This document shows positions 7,973 to 16,657 of a stretch of 64,000 nt of DNA, one piece after another. The translations under genes were made by a program, and so were the position numbers. Location: NCBI RefSeq assembly GCF_026625805.1, contig NZ_CP113064.1, forward strand, positions 62,001 through 126,000. The letters run 5' to 3'. The notes under the pieces are model-generated. The model ran no database searches, was not told the origin of the DNA, and saw nothing but the letters and a program-made list of their open reading frames with translations. Source of the DNA: Brevundimonas sp. SL130 (GTDB taxonomy: Bacteria > Pseudomonadota > Alphaproteobacteria > Caulobacterales > Caulobacteraceae). Within the stretch, counting starts at the first letter, position 1. Each line of letters opens with the position of its first letter.

Positions 7973-9445
7973 ATGATCGGACATCATCTGCGGGGCGTCA
8001 GCCTCGCGGCCATAGGCTTTGCTGTGCTGGGCTTGTCGGCCTGCGCCACCACGGGCGCGGATTCGAAGGCCGCAGCGCCGGCCAAGGACAAGAGCCTGGC
8101 CGCCGGCCTGGATCCGGCGACCACCCTGAACCCCTATCCCTCCACCTATCAGCCCCTGCCGCGCGAGAATTTCGCCGTGGTCGGCGCCACCGTCCTGACC
8201 GGGACGGATCGCAAGATCGACAATGGGGTGGTCGTGGTCACGGACGGCAAGATCGCCGCCGTCGGCGACGCCTCGACCCCCGTCCCCGCCGGCTATCGCG
8301 TCATCGAGGCGCGCGGCCGCTATGTCACCCCCGGCGTCATCGACGTCCACAGCCACCTGGGCGTCTATCCGTCGCCCGGCGTGCAGGGCATGAGCGACGG
8401 CAACGAGGCCACCAGCCCGAACACCGCCCAGGTCTGGGCCGAACATTCGCTGTGGCCCCAGGATCCGGGCTTCAACACCGCCCGCGCCGGCGGCGTCACG
8501 ACCATGCACATCCTGCCCGGCTCGGCCAATCTGTTCGGCGGGCGGGGCGTGACCATCCGCAATACGCCGTCCATCACCATGCAGGGCATGAAGTTCCCGG
8601 ACGCCCCCTATACGGTCAAGATGGCCTGCGGCGAGAACCCGTCGCGCGTCTATGGCGGCCGTAACCAGAGCCCGGCCACCGGCATGGGCAATATGGCCGG
8701 CTATCGCGCCGCCTTCATCGCCGCGCGCGACTACAAGGCCAAGTGGGACAAGTGGCGCGAGGACGGCGAGGGTTCGCCCCCGACCCGCAACTTGCAGAAC
8801 GAGACCCTGGTCGGGGTGCTGGACGGGTCGATCCTGATCCAGAACCACTGCTATCGCGCGGACGAGATGGCGCTGATGATGGATATGGCCAAGGAGTTCG
8901 GCTACCGCATCACCACCTTCCACCACGCCACCGAGGCCTACAAGCTGGCGCCGCAACTGGCCGCCAACGGCATCTGCGCCGCCATGTGGACCGGCTGGTG
9001 GGGCTTCAAGATGGAGGCGCTCGACGCCATCGAGGAGAACGCCGCCCTGGTGGACGCCCAACAGGGTTCGTGCGCCGTCATCCACTCCGACGACGCCGAA
9101 CTGACCCAGCGCCTGAACCAGGAAGCCGCCGCCGCCCTGTCGGCCGGTCGCCGCGCCGGGCTGAACATTTCGGAAGAACACGCCATCGGCTGGATCACCT
9201 CCAACGCCGCCAAGGCCATCGGCATCGCCGACCAGACCGGCTCGCTGGAGGCCGGCAAGCGCGCCGATGTGGTGATCTGGAGCGCCGATCCCTTCTCGAT
9301 CTACGCCCGCGCCGACCAGGTCTTCATCGACGGCGCCCTGACCTTCGACCGGACCAACCCCGCCTATCAGCCGACCAGCGATTTCGAGCTGGGCCAGCCG
9401 GGCTATGGCCTGACCGCCGCCAACGTCGCCGAAGGAGCCCGCTGA
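7973..9445 (+). CDS. Secreted lipoprotein amidohydrolase (imidazolonepropionase-like)
   Basis: A 490-residue metal-dependent hydrolase of the amidohydrolase superfamily. The ATG at 7973 is chosen because it gives a lipoprotein signal (GVSLAAIGFAVLGLSAC, lipobox LSAC) behind an AAGGGG ribosome site; an earlier in-frame start adds 34 residues. After the beta-sandwich (GATVLTGTDRKIDNGVVVV), the barrel begins with VTPGVIDVHSHLG containing the HxH metal pair. Later ligands are FHHATEAY and AVIHSDDAELTQ, and the C-terminal sandwich ends GKRADVVIWSADPFS. The fold also suits secreted dipeptidases/prolidases; substrate is unknown. Its stop shares one base with the start of a second amidohydrolase that lacks HxH, so the two are coupled. 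Confidence 0.9.
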   Translation: MIGHHLRGVSLAAIGFAVLGLSACATTGADSKAAAPAKDKSLAAGLDPATTLNPYPSTYQPLPRENFAVVGATVLTGTDRKIDNGVVVVTDGKIAAVGDASTPVPAGYRVIEARGRYVTPGVIDVHSHLGVYPSPGVQGMSDGNEATSPNTAQVWAEHSLWPQDPGFNTARAGGVTTMHILPGSANLFGGRGVTIRNTPSITMQGMKFPDAPYTVKMACGENPSRVYGGRNQSPATGMGNMAGYRAAFIAARDYKAKWDKWREDGEGSPPTRNLQNETLVGVLDGSILIQNHCYRADEMALMMDMAKEFGYRITTFHHATEAYKLAPQLAANGICAAMWTGWWGFKMEALDAIEENAALVDAQQGSCAVIHSDDAELTQRLNQEAAAALSAGRRAGLNISEEHAIGWITSNAAKAIGIADQTGSLEAGKRADVVIWSADPFSIYARADQVFIDGALTFDRTNPAYQPTSDFELGQPGYGLTAANVAEGAR

Positions 9446-10785
9446 TGCGTCTGTCTCACATCCTCGCGGGCGCCGCCGCCGCCCTGTCTCTCGCCGCCCC
9501 CGCCCTCGCCCAGGACACCGTAGCGATTGTCGGCGGCCGCGTCCTGACCGGAACCACCGTCATCGAGCGCGGCACGGTGGTGATCCGTGACGGCAAGATC
9601 GTCTCGGTCGGGACCGGGGCCGCCCCGTCCGGCGCCCGCGTCATCGACGCGACCGGCAAGGTGGTCGCCCCCGGCTTCGTCGCCGTCGATTCCGGTTTAG
9701 CCGGGACCGAGGTCGGCGCCGTCAGCGGCACCAACGAACTGCGCAACAGCGCCAACACCCTCAGCGCCGCCTTCGACATCTCCTACGGCCTGGACCCCTG
9801 GTCCTTCACCCTGCCGGTGGCGCGTCTGGGCGGCATCACCCGCGCCGTGGTCGTGCCCCAGCACCCCGGCTCGTCCGGCGGTCATGTGCATGAGGACGAA
9901 ACGGCCGGCGCCGGCGAGGGCGGCTATCAGACGCCGGGCCTGTTCGCGGGCCAGGCGGCCATTATCGACCTGGGTCAGGACGCCAACATCCTGGTCAAGC
10001 CGCGCGTGGCCATGGTCGCCCCGTTCGGCGAGGCCGGCGCCGACATCGCCGGCGGCGCCCGCGGGGCCCAGTTCGTCCTGTTCAAGGAGACCATGGCCGA
10101 GGTCCGCCTCTACGCCCGCAACAAGTCGGCCTATGAGCGGGCCGGCCTGCGCGACCTCAGCCTGTCGCGCGCCGACCTGGAGGCCCTGATCCCGGTCGCC
10201 AACGGCTCCATGCCCCTGATCGTCAGCGTCCACCGGGCGTCGGACATCCAGCAGGTGCTGCGTCTGGCGCGCGAGGAAGGGATCAAGCTGATCCTGGACG
10301 GCGCCGAAGAGGGCTGGCTGGTCGCCGGCGACATCGCTTCAGCCGGCGTGCCGGTCCTGCTGAACCCCATCTCCAACCTGCCCGCCGACTTCGAGATGCG
10401 GGCGGCGCGGATGGAGAATGCGGCGGCCCTGAACGCGGCCGGCGTGGTGATCGCCATCAAGGGCAATGAGGGTTCGACCCACCGCGCCCGCGAGGCCCGC
10501 TACAACGCCGGCAACGCCGTCTCGCACGGCCTGCCCTATGGCGCCGCCATCGCCGCCCTGACGGTCAATCCGGCCAAGATCTTCGGCATGGCCGGACAGT
10601 TCGGCCAGATCGCGCCGGGCGCCGCCGCCGACGTGGTGGTCTGGTCCGGCGACCCGCTGGAGCCGCTCAGCCAGGCCTCGGCCGTCTTCATCGACGGGGT
10701 CGAACAACCCCTGACCAGCCGCGCCCTGCTGCTGCGCGACCGTTATCGTCAACAGACGCCGATGCCGCCGGCCTATCGCAACTGA
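9445..10785 (+). CDS. Exported amidohydrolase-like protein lacking the HxH metal motif
   Basis: The 446-residue partner of the preceding gene begins at the ATG at 9445 (TGATG overlap) and has a clear Sec signal peptide (MRLSHILAGAAAALSLAAPALAQ without the last residues, cut after ALA). The amidohydrolase frame is intact: VGGRVLTGTTVIERGTVVI, IVSVGTG, then VVAPGFVAVDSGLAG, where the family's DxHxH should be. The His pair is replaced by VDSGLAG. A His in IVSVHRASD and the C-terminal GAAADVVVWSGDPLEPL remain. It may be a non-catalytic subunit, or may use a different metal set, working with the upstream enzyme. The one-base overlap supports a physical pair. Confidence 0.88.
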   Translation: MRLSHILAGAAAALSLAAPALAQDTVAIVGGRVLTGTTVIERGTVVIRDGKIVSVGTGAAPSGARVIDATGKVVAPGFVAVDSGLAGTEVGAVSGTNELRNSANTLSAAFDISYGLDPWSFTLPVARLGGITRAVVVPQHPGSSGGHVHEDETAGAGEGGYQTPGLFAGQAAIIDLGQDANILVKPRVAMVAPFGEAGADIAGGARGAQFVLFKETMAEVRLYARNKSAYERAGLRDLSLSRADLEALIPVANGSMPLIVSVHRASDIQQVLRLAREEGIKLILDGAEEGWLVAGDIASAGVPVLLNPISNLPADFEMRAARMENAAALNAAGVVIAIKGNEGSTHRAREARYNAGNAVSHGLPYGAAIAALTVNPAKIFGMAGQFGQIAPGAAADVVVWSGDPLEPLSQASAVFIDGVEQPLTSRALLLRDRYRQQTPMPPAYRN

Positions 10786-10807
10786 CGGCCTTTACGGTCT
10801 GAAGGGA

Positions 10808-10838
10808 AAGGGCGGGACCGCAGGGTTCCGCCCTTTTT
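10808..10838 (+). terminator. Intrinsic terminator after the amidohydrolase pair
   Basis: AAGGGCGG (10808-10815) pairs with CCGCCCTT (10828-10835) around a 12-base loop, followed by a T run through 10838. It ends the rightward amidohydrolase transcript and may also serve the convergent aldehyde dehydrogenase gene, whose stop is at 10848. Confidence 0.8.
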
Positions 10839-10847
10839 CGTCTCCGC

Positions 10848-12254
10848 CTACCGGGCCAGAAAACGCAGAACCGTGCGCGCCAGCCGGCCCGCCGCCCCGT
10901 CCCACGGCGGCCCCAGACGCTCAAAGGCGTTCACCGGCCCCGCGTCATAGACCGCCCGCGCGTGGCTGAAGCGTTTGAAGCCCTCAGGCCCGTGATAGGC
11001 GCCCAGGCCGCTGGGGCCGACCCCGCCGAACGGCAGGTCGTTCTGGGCGATATGGAGCATGGTCCCGTTCAGGGTCACCCCGCCCGACAGGCCGGCGCCC
11101 AGGATCCGGTCGCGCGTCCGCGCCTGGTTGGTGAAACCGTACAGGGCCAGGGGCCGGGGCCGGGCGGCCACGAAGGCCAGGGCCTGGTCCAGGGTCTCAT
11201 AGCCGACCACCGGCAGGACCGGGCCGAAGATCTCCTCCTGCATCAGCAGGCCGTCGGTCGGCGGGTTCAGCACCAGGGTCGGGGCGATCTTGCCCCCCTC
11301 TGCGGCCGCATCCGGGTGTTCCAGCACCTCGGCCCCCGCCGCCCGCGCCGCCGCCACCGCCTCGCGCAGCCGCACCCGGTGGCCTTCGCTGATCACCCCG
11401 CTGTAGTCGGGATTGTCCTGAAGGGTCGGATAGGCCCGGCGCGCCTGATCCAGCACCGCCTCGGCGAAGGCCCGGACCTGCCCGGCCGGAACCAGGGCGT
11501 AGTCGGGGGCGATACAGGTCTGGCCCGCGTTCAGGAATTTGCCGAAGGCGATCGACCGCGCCGCCTTGTCCAGCGGATAGTCGGGCGCCACCACGGCCGG
11601 CGACTTGCCCCCCAGCTCCAGCGTCACCGGGGTCAGGTTCTCCGCCGCCGCCCGCATCACCTCGCGCCCCACCCGCGTCGATCCGGTGAAGACCAGATGG
11701 TCGAAGGCCAGACCCGAAAAGGCCTGGGCCACATCGACCCCGCCGTTGACCGCGGTCAGGACCGCCGGATCGAACCGCTCGGCCACAGCGGCCTCCAGCA
11801 GGGCGCCGAAGGCGGGCGTCAGTTCGGACGGCTTGATCATCACCCGATTGCCCGCCGCCAGGGCGTCCACCGTCGGCCCCAGGGCCAGCAGCAGCGGATA
11901 GTTCCACGGCGCGATTACCCCGACGACGCCCAGGGGCTCATGCCGGATCCAGGCCCGCGACGGCTGGAACATCAGGTCCACCGGCCGCCGCTCGTCGCGC
12001 ATCCACCGCCCCAGATGGGCGCGCGCATGGTCCAGGCTGCGGATCAGGGGCGTGACCTCCAGCAGCCCCGTCTCCACCGCCGACCGCGCCCCGAAATCCG
12101 CATCTATGGCCCGCGCAAAGGCCTCGCGCCGCTCCAGCACCAGGGCCTTCAGCGCCCCCAGCCGGTCGCGCCGCACCTGCGCCGACGCAGCCCCCTCCGC
12201 CCGCGACGCCGCGTGCTGAAGCCCGAACCGGTCCGAGAGCCCGTGGTGTGTCAT
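10848..12254 (-). CDS. calB: Coniferyl aldehyde dehydrogenase
   Basis: The 468-residue NAD(P)-dependent aldehyde dehydrogenase is of the coniferyl aldehyde dehydrogenase type, which oxidises hydroxycinnamaldehydes to acids in lignin-monomer catabolism. Seen are the Rossmann/NAD motif GVVGVIAPWNYPLLLALGP, MIKPSELTP, FTGSTRVGREVM, the general-base Glu in TLELGGKSPAVV, the nucleophile Cys in NAGQTCIAPDYAL, and EEIFGPVLPVV. The unusually short form (~470 residues) and C-terminal NDLPFGGVGPSGLGAYHG fit the CalB subgroup. The ATG is at 12252-12254. No other aromatic catabolism gene is nearby, so a general aldehyde-detoxifying role is possible. Confidence 0.88.
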   Translation of the reverse strand: MTHHGLSDRFGLQHAASRAEGAASAQVRRDRLGALKALVLERREAFARAIDADFGARSAVETGLLEVTPLIRSLDHARAHLGRWMRDERRPVDLMFQPSRAWIRHEPLGVVGVIAPWNYPLLLALGPTVDALAAGNRVMIKPSELTPAFGALLEAAVAERFDPAVLTAVNGGVDVAQAFSGLAFDHLVFTGSTRVGREVMRAAAENLTPVTLELGGKSPAVVAPDYPLDKAARSIAFGKFLNAGQTCIAPDYALVPAGQVRAFAEAVLDQARRAYPTLQDNPDYSGVISEGHRVRLREAVAAARAAGAEVLEHPDAAAEGGKIAPTLVLNPPTDGLLMQEEIFGPVLPVVGYETLDQALAFVAARPRPLALYGFTNQARTRDRILGAGLSGGVTLNGTMLHIAQNDLPFGGVGPSGLGAYHGPEGFKRFSHARAVYDAGPVNAFERLGPPWDGAAGRLARTVLRFLAR

Positions 12255-12340
12255 CTTATCCAGACCCTTCGCCGCGCCGGCCGAAAACCGCCCGACCGCC
12301 CCCGCTTCTCAGACCCGCCCCGGCCGGGGTCAAGCCCCGA

Positions 12341-12407
12341 CTCCTCCCCTTCTGGGGGAGGGGGCGCGGCGCGTCTTCCGCGCCGTGACGGAGAGGGTGC
12401 GTCCGCA
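12341..12407. repeat. Palindromic intergenic repeat (CTCCCC...GCGGCGCGTCTTCC family), copy 1
   Basis: CTCCCCTTCTGGGGGAG forms one hairpin and GGCGCGGC-GTCTTC-CGCGCC a second; the block ends GTGACGGAGAGGGTGCGTCC. A near-identical copy in the same orientation lies at 13221-13287, so the two frame the small membrane-protein genes at 12481-13186. The following GTCCGCAA (12402-12409) is mirrored by TTGCGGAC (12422-12429). Confidence 0.8.
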
Positions 12408-12480
12408 ACACAGGCGCCCTCTTGCGGACCGCTGCGATGCGGGTCCAAATGGGTGGCTGACGACTGCGGGAGGGCAGACG

Positions 12481-12666
12481 ATGTCGAAACTGAAGATTGC
12501 CTTATGGGCAGCCGTCGCCGCCTTCGTTCACGGGACTTTCCGAACCAGTTTTCCGCCTGAATGGGGCGGACAGCCCGGCCTGTTCGCCCTGGTCGTCGTG
12601 GCCATCCCGACGCTCGCCTGGACCATCGAATATGTTCGTCGGCAGCGGCTCCAGAGCCGCGCTTAG
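12481..12666 (+). CDS. Small membrane protein, 61 residues, unknown function
   Basis: From the ATG at 12481, preceded by a GGGAGGG ribosome site, the protein begins MSKLKIALWAAVAAFVHGTF. It has two hydrophobic segments: residues ~6-20 and ~32-50 (GLFALVVVAIPTLAWTIEYV), then a basic tail RRQRLQSRA. No family is recognised. Position between two copies of the same repeat and just before another small membrane protein suggests they may be a pair, but their ends are 31 bases apart with no overlap. Confidence 0.6.
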   Translation: MSKLKIALWAAVAAFVHGTFRTSFPPEWGGQPGLFALVVVAIPTLAWTIEYVRRQRLQSRA

Positions 12667-12697
12667 GCGATAGACGTCAGAGCCAGACCGGCCACGC

Positions 12698-13186
12698 ATG
12701 CGACTATTCCGAAACCCCTGGCTACAGGCCGTGCTCCTGGGCGCAGGCCTGTTCGTCCTCTCCCTGCTCATCAGAGCGGCGGCCAACATGGTCGTCGGCA
12801 GCTTCACCGCCGGCCCCAGTGCGCCGGACGCCATGGTCGCAGCCCAGGATACCGTCTCGCGGCTGGCCTATGGGTTTCTTCTGGGCGTGTTTCTGCCTGC
12901 AGTCATCGAGACGCCGTTTGTCGTCTGGGCCGTTCGGCGCGCCCGCGACGACGCCCCAAGCCTCGCGCTCGCCGTCATCATCGCGATCATTTCGGCGCTC
13001 GCCTGGCTGTTGCACGGCATGAGCCCCGGCTCGCTCGGCCAGGCGACAGCCTTCGCCGTCATGGCCTACGCCGCCTGGGCCTGGGGCCGACGGCTAGGAC
13101 GACTTCGCGCCTACGCCCTGCCGACCCTGTCGCACGCCGTCTGGAACGGCATCGGCCTGGCCCTCTTTATGGCCAACCCAAGCTGA
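12698..13186 (+). CDS. Integral membrane protein with degenerate CPBP-protease-like motifs
   Basis: The 162-residue protein has about four hydrophobic helices: ~10-30 (AVLLGAGLFVLSLLIRAA), ~58-80, ~92-112 (LALAVIIAIISALAWLLHGM) and ~118-160. FLPAVIETPFVVW, LAWLLHG and LSHAVWNGIGLAL sit where CPBP intramembrane proteases have EExxxR, FxxxH and HxxxN. Only fragments of the motifs are kept: the EE pair is a single Glu and the Arg is absent. It could be a diverged, inactive CPBP relative. It follows the 61-residue membrane protein, and the repeat copy at 13221 follows it. Confidence 0.6.
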   Translation: MRLFRNPWLQAVLLGAGLFVLSLLIRAAANMVVGSFTAGPSAPDAMVAAQDTVSRLAYGFLLGVFLPAVIETPFVVWAVRRARDDAPSLALAVIIAIISALAWLLHGMSPGSLGQATAFAVMAYAAWAWGRRLGRLRAYALPTLSHAVWNGIGLALFMANPS

Positions 13187-13220
13187 GCCCAGGCCGCCGA
13201 CCGACCCGCCCCACACCCGC

Positions 13221-13287
13221 CACCTCCCCCTCTGGGGGAGGTGGCGCGGCGCGTCTTCCGCGCCGTGACGGAGGGGGCGCATCCGCA
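13221..13287. repeat. Palindromic intergenic repeat, copy 2 (same family as 12341-12407)
   Basis: CCTCCCCCTCTGGGGGAGG forms the outer hairpin and GGCGCGGC-GTCTTC-CGCGCC the inner one, as in copy 1 and in the same orientation. It is followed at ~13315-13341 by a further hairpin, CCTCCGCCCC...GGCGGGGAGG. The rest of the gap up to the S41 gene at 13476 shows no gene. Confidence 0.8.
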
Positions 13288-13475
13288 CGACCGACGCCCC
13301 TGCGGCGTCCAGAGCCCCTCCGCCCCGCGAGGCGGGGAGGAGACGGGAGGCGCGCCAAGGTCTGCTTTCCGATCAGACGCGGATTTCACAAATCGACCCA
13401 GAGCAGACGTTGCCAACTTTTGATTGAGGCGTCATTTTCGATACACCTCAACATTCCTCCTTTAGTCGGGCCATC

Positions 13476-14759
13476 ATGCATTTCAAATGGTCGCGGCGCA
13501 TACTGTGGACCATGGCGGTTGTCGTCGTCGTTTTGGTCGGGTCAGCCAGCAGTGTGGTCAGGAACAATCAAAATCAGCAACCGCCCACAGCGAAAACCGA
13601 AGAAGAACGACGAGAACTGAACAGAATAGTATTTGATGCGGTGTGGGATCGACTTAGCCGGAGCTATTATGATCAATCGTACGGCGGAGTGGATGTAGCA
13701 AAGGCGCGCCAGAAATATCGCGATTCTGCGTTAGAGGCGGGCTCTGGTGCCGAGCTATATCTAGAAGCGCTTACACCGATGTTGGCTGAATTCAACCGCT
13801 CGCACTTATCGGCTATCCCGCCCCGAGGTGAAGTCCTTCCTGGCGGCGTAAGACTAAACATCCCGATAGTCCGGCGAGGAGTTAACCCTTGGCCGATGAG
13901 CCCCGACGACCAAGCCGGGCACGGCATGTCCATCGCATGGGACGGTCAAACTGCTGTCGTCGATGCCGTGAGGATGGGATCGCCTGCGGAAAAGCACGAC
14001 ATAGAGCCGGGTTCTCGTATCCGCCTGATAGAGATGAGGGGAACCACAAGAGACCGGCCTGACGGCGAAAGAAAGGGCATCTTCGTCGTCCAATCCGGCG
14101 CCCATCAACCACGTCGAGTTTCAATGACTTGGGGCCGAAGTCAGCCGCCCGCACAACGCAACTCGCAGTCCTTGCCTGACGGGGTGACCTTGATCCGCTT
14201 CGACAGCTTCACGCGCGAGAACATTGATTGGGCGCTGGCAACGATTGCAACCGCTGGCGCAAGCGGTGTCATCATTGATCTTCGCAGCAACGTCGGGGGA
14301 CGGGTAGCTGAGCTTGATCGCTTCCTGGAGGCTATCCTAGCGCCCGGCGCAGCCACTGGAATCCGCGTAAAAGGTCACAGTCGTCGCATAGTACGAACAT
14401 CCGCCAACAGCCGACCCTACACGGGTCCGGTTGCTGTCCTAATAGGTTTGAGGTCCGCCAGCGCGGCTGAGGCGACTGCCGTAGCAATACAAGTTAATCA
14501 GCGGGGCGTGATTTTGGGGCGGCGAAGTGCAGGAGCCCTTCTGACGTCCAATAGGTTCGATTTACCCGATGGTGGGCGCTTGATAGTGCCAGTTGAGGAC
14601 TTCCGCTCACCCGATGGACGCCAGATCGAAGGTGTAGGCGTCACGCCGGACATCGAAGTTCAGGAAACACTGGCGTCTGTGCGCGCTGGCGATGATCTAG
14701 CGATCAATAAGGCCCGCGAGGTATTACGCGATGATCGCCGGAGGCAACGGACCAACTAG
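13476..14759 (+). CDS. S41-family (TSPc) peptidase-like protein, membrane-anchored
   Basis: The 427-residue protein has an N-terminal anchor (RRILWTMAVVVVVLVGSASS) and a C-terminal S41/TSPc domain. Motifs are GVTLIRFDSFTRENIDWAL, GVIIDLRSNVGGRVAEL, LRSASAAEATAVAIQ with the probable nucleophile Ser, and DLPDGGRLIVPVEDF then GVGVTPDIEV. A PDZ-like segment with AVVDAVRMGSPAEKHDIEPG lies at ~150-200. Where CtpA/Prc proteases have a TxGKG base, this protein has RRSAGALLTS with no Lys, so catalysis must differ or be lost. Codon use is more AT-rich than its neighbours (ata, aga, tta codons), suggesting transfer. The substrate is unknown, and the gene follows a repeat-rich gap. Confidence 0.82.
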   Translation: MHFKWSRRILWTMAVVVVVLVGSASSVVRNNQNQQPPTAKTEEERRELNRIVFDAVWDRLSRSYYDQSYGGVDVAKARQKYRDSALEAGSGAELYLEALTPMLAEFNRSHLSAIPPRGEVLPGGVRLNIPIVRRGVNPWPMSPDDQAGHGMSIAWDGQTAVVDAVRMGSPAEKHDIEPGSRIRLIEMRGTTRDRPDGERKGIFVVQSGAHQPRRVSMTWGRSQPPAQRNSQSLPDGVTLIRFDSFTRENIDWALATIATAGASGVIIDLRSNVGGRVAELDRFLEAILAPGAATGIRVKGHSRRIVRTSANSRPYTGPVAVLIGLRSASAAEATAVAIQVNQRGVILGRRSAGALLTSNRFDLPDGGRLIVPVEDFRSPDGRQIEGVGVTPDIEVQETLASVRAGDDLAINKAREVLRDDRRRQRTN

Positions 14760-14862
14760 TATGTGGGACGTCTGCTACCCCCCTCTACGGACACCCCCAA
14801 CGTCCGCTCGGCTTCATACCCCACTCTCGACGACCCGCCCCCGTCCGCGCTAGGTCAGGCCC

Positions 14863-15317
14863 ATGCCGACCGCCCTCTACATCGACGCCGACGCCTGCCC
14901 GGTGAAGGAGGAGGTCTATCGCGTGGCGCGGCGCTATGGGCTGAAGACCTATGTGGTCTCCAACGGCTGGATGCAGGTCCCGCGCGAGGCCTTGATCGAA
15001 CAGGTGGTGGTGGACGCCGGGCCGGACGTGGCCGACGACTGGATCGCCGAACGGGCGGGCGTGGGCGATGTGGTCATAACCGCCGACATCCCCCTGGCCG
15101 ACCGCTGCCTGAAGTCGGGCGCCCAGGCGCTGAAGTCCAACGGACAGGCCTTCACCCCGGACTCGATCGGCTCGGCCCTGGCCGGGCGGATGGTGGGCGA
15201 GCATCTGCGGTCGATGGGGGTGGCGACGTCCGGCCCGCCGCCGTTTTCGGCCGCCGACCGGTCGCGGTTTCTTCAGGCCCTGGACCAGGCCGTGGTCAAG
15301 GCGCGCAGGGTCGCGAC

Positions 15318-15321
<4 letters not shown>
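14863..15321 (+). CDS. yaiI: YaiI/YqxD family protein (UPF0178, PIN-like fold)
   Basis: The 152-residue UPF0178 protein shows the family signatures LYIDADACPVKEEVYRVARR at the N-terminus, YVVSNGWMQVP, VVDAGPDVADDWIAERAGVG, and DVVITADIPLADRCLKSGA. The Asp-rich pattern (DADACPVK, DVVITADIPLA) is the acidic centre of a NYN/PIN-type nuclease fold, but no activity is established for the family. The stop overlaps the ATG of arfB (ATGA, 15318-15321), implying coupled translation with a ribosome-rescue factor. Confidence 0.93.
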
Positions 15322-15722
<401 letters not shown>

Positions 15723-15746
15723 AGACCCTGGATTAGCGGCCCTGGA

Positions 15747-16559
15747 TCAACGGCGCGGCGGACGTCCGCCCCGACCGCCCCGCCCTTGGCCCGCCCCGCC
15801 CTGCACCGCCGTCTTGGGCAGGGTTTCGAGGGTCAGCACCCCGTCGTGGTCCTGGTCCAGCAGGGCGAACCAGCGCTCGCCCGCCGCCGTCCATTCCTCG
15901 GGCGTGATCTTCTGGTCGGCGTTGCGGTCGGCCGCCCGCACCGGCTGGGGCACGGACAGCAGTCCGGCGCGGGCCAGACGCTCGGTCCCGCCGCGATAGG
16001 GCTGGGCGCGCGGCTTGGCGCCGGACCCGCCGCCTTCCTGGCCGCCCATGCCGCCCATGCCGCCGCCCATCGGCCCGCCCATGCCGCCGTCCTGCTGGTC
16101 GCCGTTCAGGTTCATCTGGCCGCCGCCGGGGGGCCCGCCCCGACCAGAGCCCCGACCGCCACTCATCCCGCCGCCGGGGCCTCCGCCGGGCCCGCCGCCC
16201 ATTCCCCCGCCCATGGCGGTGAAGGTGGCGTCGACCAGCCGCTCATAGGCGAAGATCTCGCCCGGGCCGACCAGGCCGTCGCCGTCCTGATCCAGGGTTG
16301 CGAACCAGCGCTGACCATCGGCGGCGAACTCTTCGGCGGTCAGCCGACCGTCGCTGTCGGCGTCGGCGTCGGCGAACCAGGCCGCCACCGGATAGGGCTC
16401 GCCGGGCTGGGAGACGAACAGCTCGCCATAGGGGCTGACGAAGATCTCCGACCGCTGCGGCGGCGGACCGCCTTCGGGGCCGCCGGGGCCTCCGCCCGGA
16501 CCGCTCGCACAGGCGGAAAGCAGGGCCATCATGCCGAGGCCGGCGACGGAATATTTCAT
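15747..16559 (-). CDS. EF-hand domain lipoprotein
   Basis: The 270-residue protein starts at the ATG at 16557-16559, giving a lipoprotein signal (MKYSVAGLGMMALLSACASG, lipobox LSAC). An upstream in-frame start would add 12 residues before the signal. Four EF-hand-like calcium loops are visible: DADADSDGRLTAEEF, DQDGDGLVGPGEIF, DRNADQKITPEEW and DQDHDGVLTLETL, in two pairs. A ~90-residue Gly/Met-rich low-complexity linker separates the pairs. The tail is RGGRGGRPPRR. It is probably an envelope calcium-binding protein; the role is unknown. Confidence 0.88.
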   Translation of the reverse strand: MKYSVAGLGMMALLSACASGPGGGPGGPEGGPPPQRSEIFVSPYGELFVSQPGEPYPVAAWFADADADSDGRLTAEEFAADGQRWFATLDQDGDGLVGPGEIFAYERLVDATFTAMGGGMGGGPGGGPGGGMSGGRGSGRGGPPGGGQMNLNGDQQDGGMGGPMGGGMGGMGGQEGGGSGAKPRAQPYRGGTERLARAGLLSVPQPVRAADRNADQKITPEEWTAAGERWFALLDQDHDGVLTLETLPKTAVQGGAGQGRGGRGGRPPRR

Positions 16560-16657
16560 GTCTGAAACCCCAGAGGACGGAAAAAGCGCCGTCATTCCAG
16601 GGCTTAGCGCATCAGCTTGGCCTTAGGATGGCCCCCAGGCCTTGGTCGCCCAGCGCC

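Noticed and set aside
7775..9181. A 468-codon leftward open frame
   Set aside because: Antisense to the amidohydrolase gene, whose signal peptide and metal motifs are clear.
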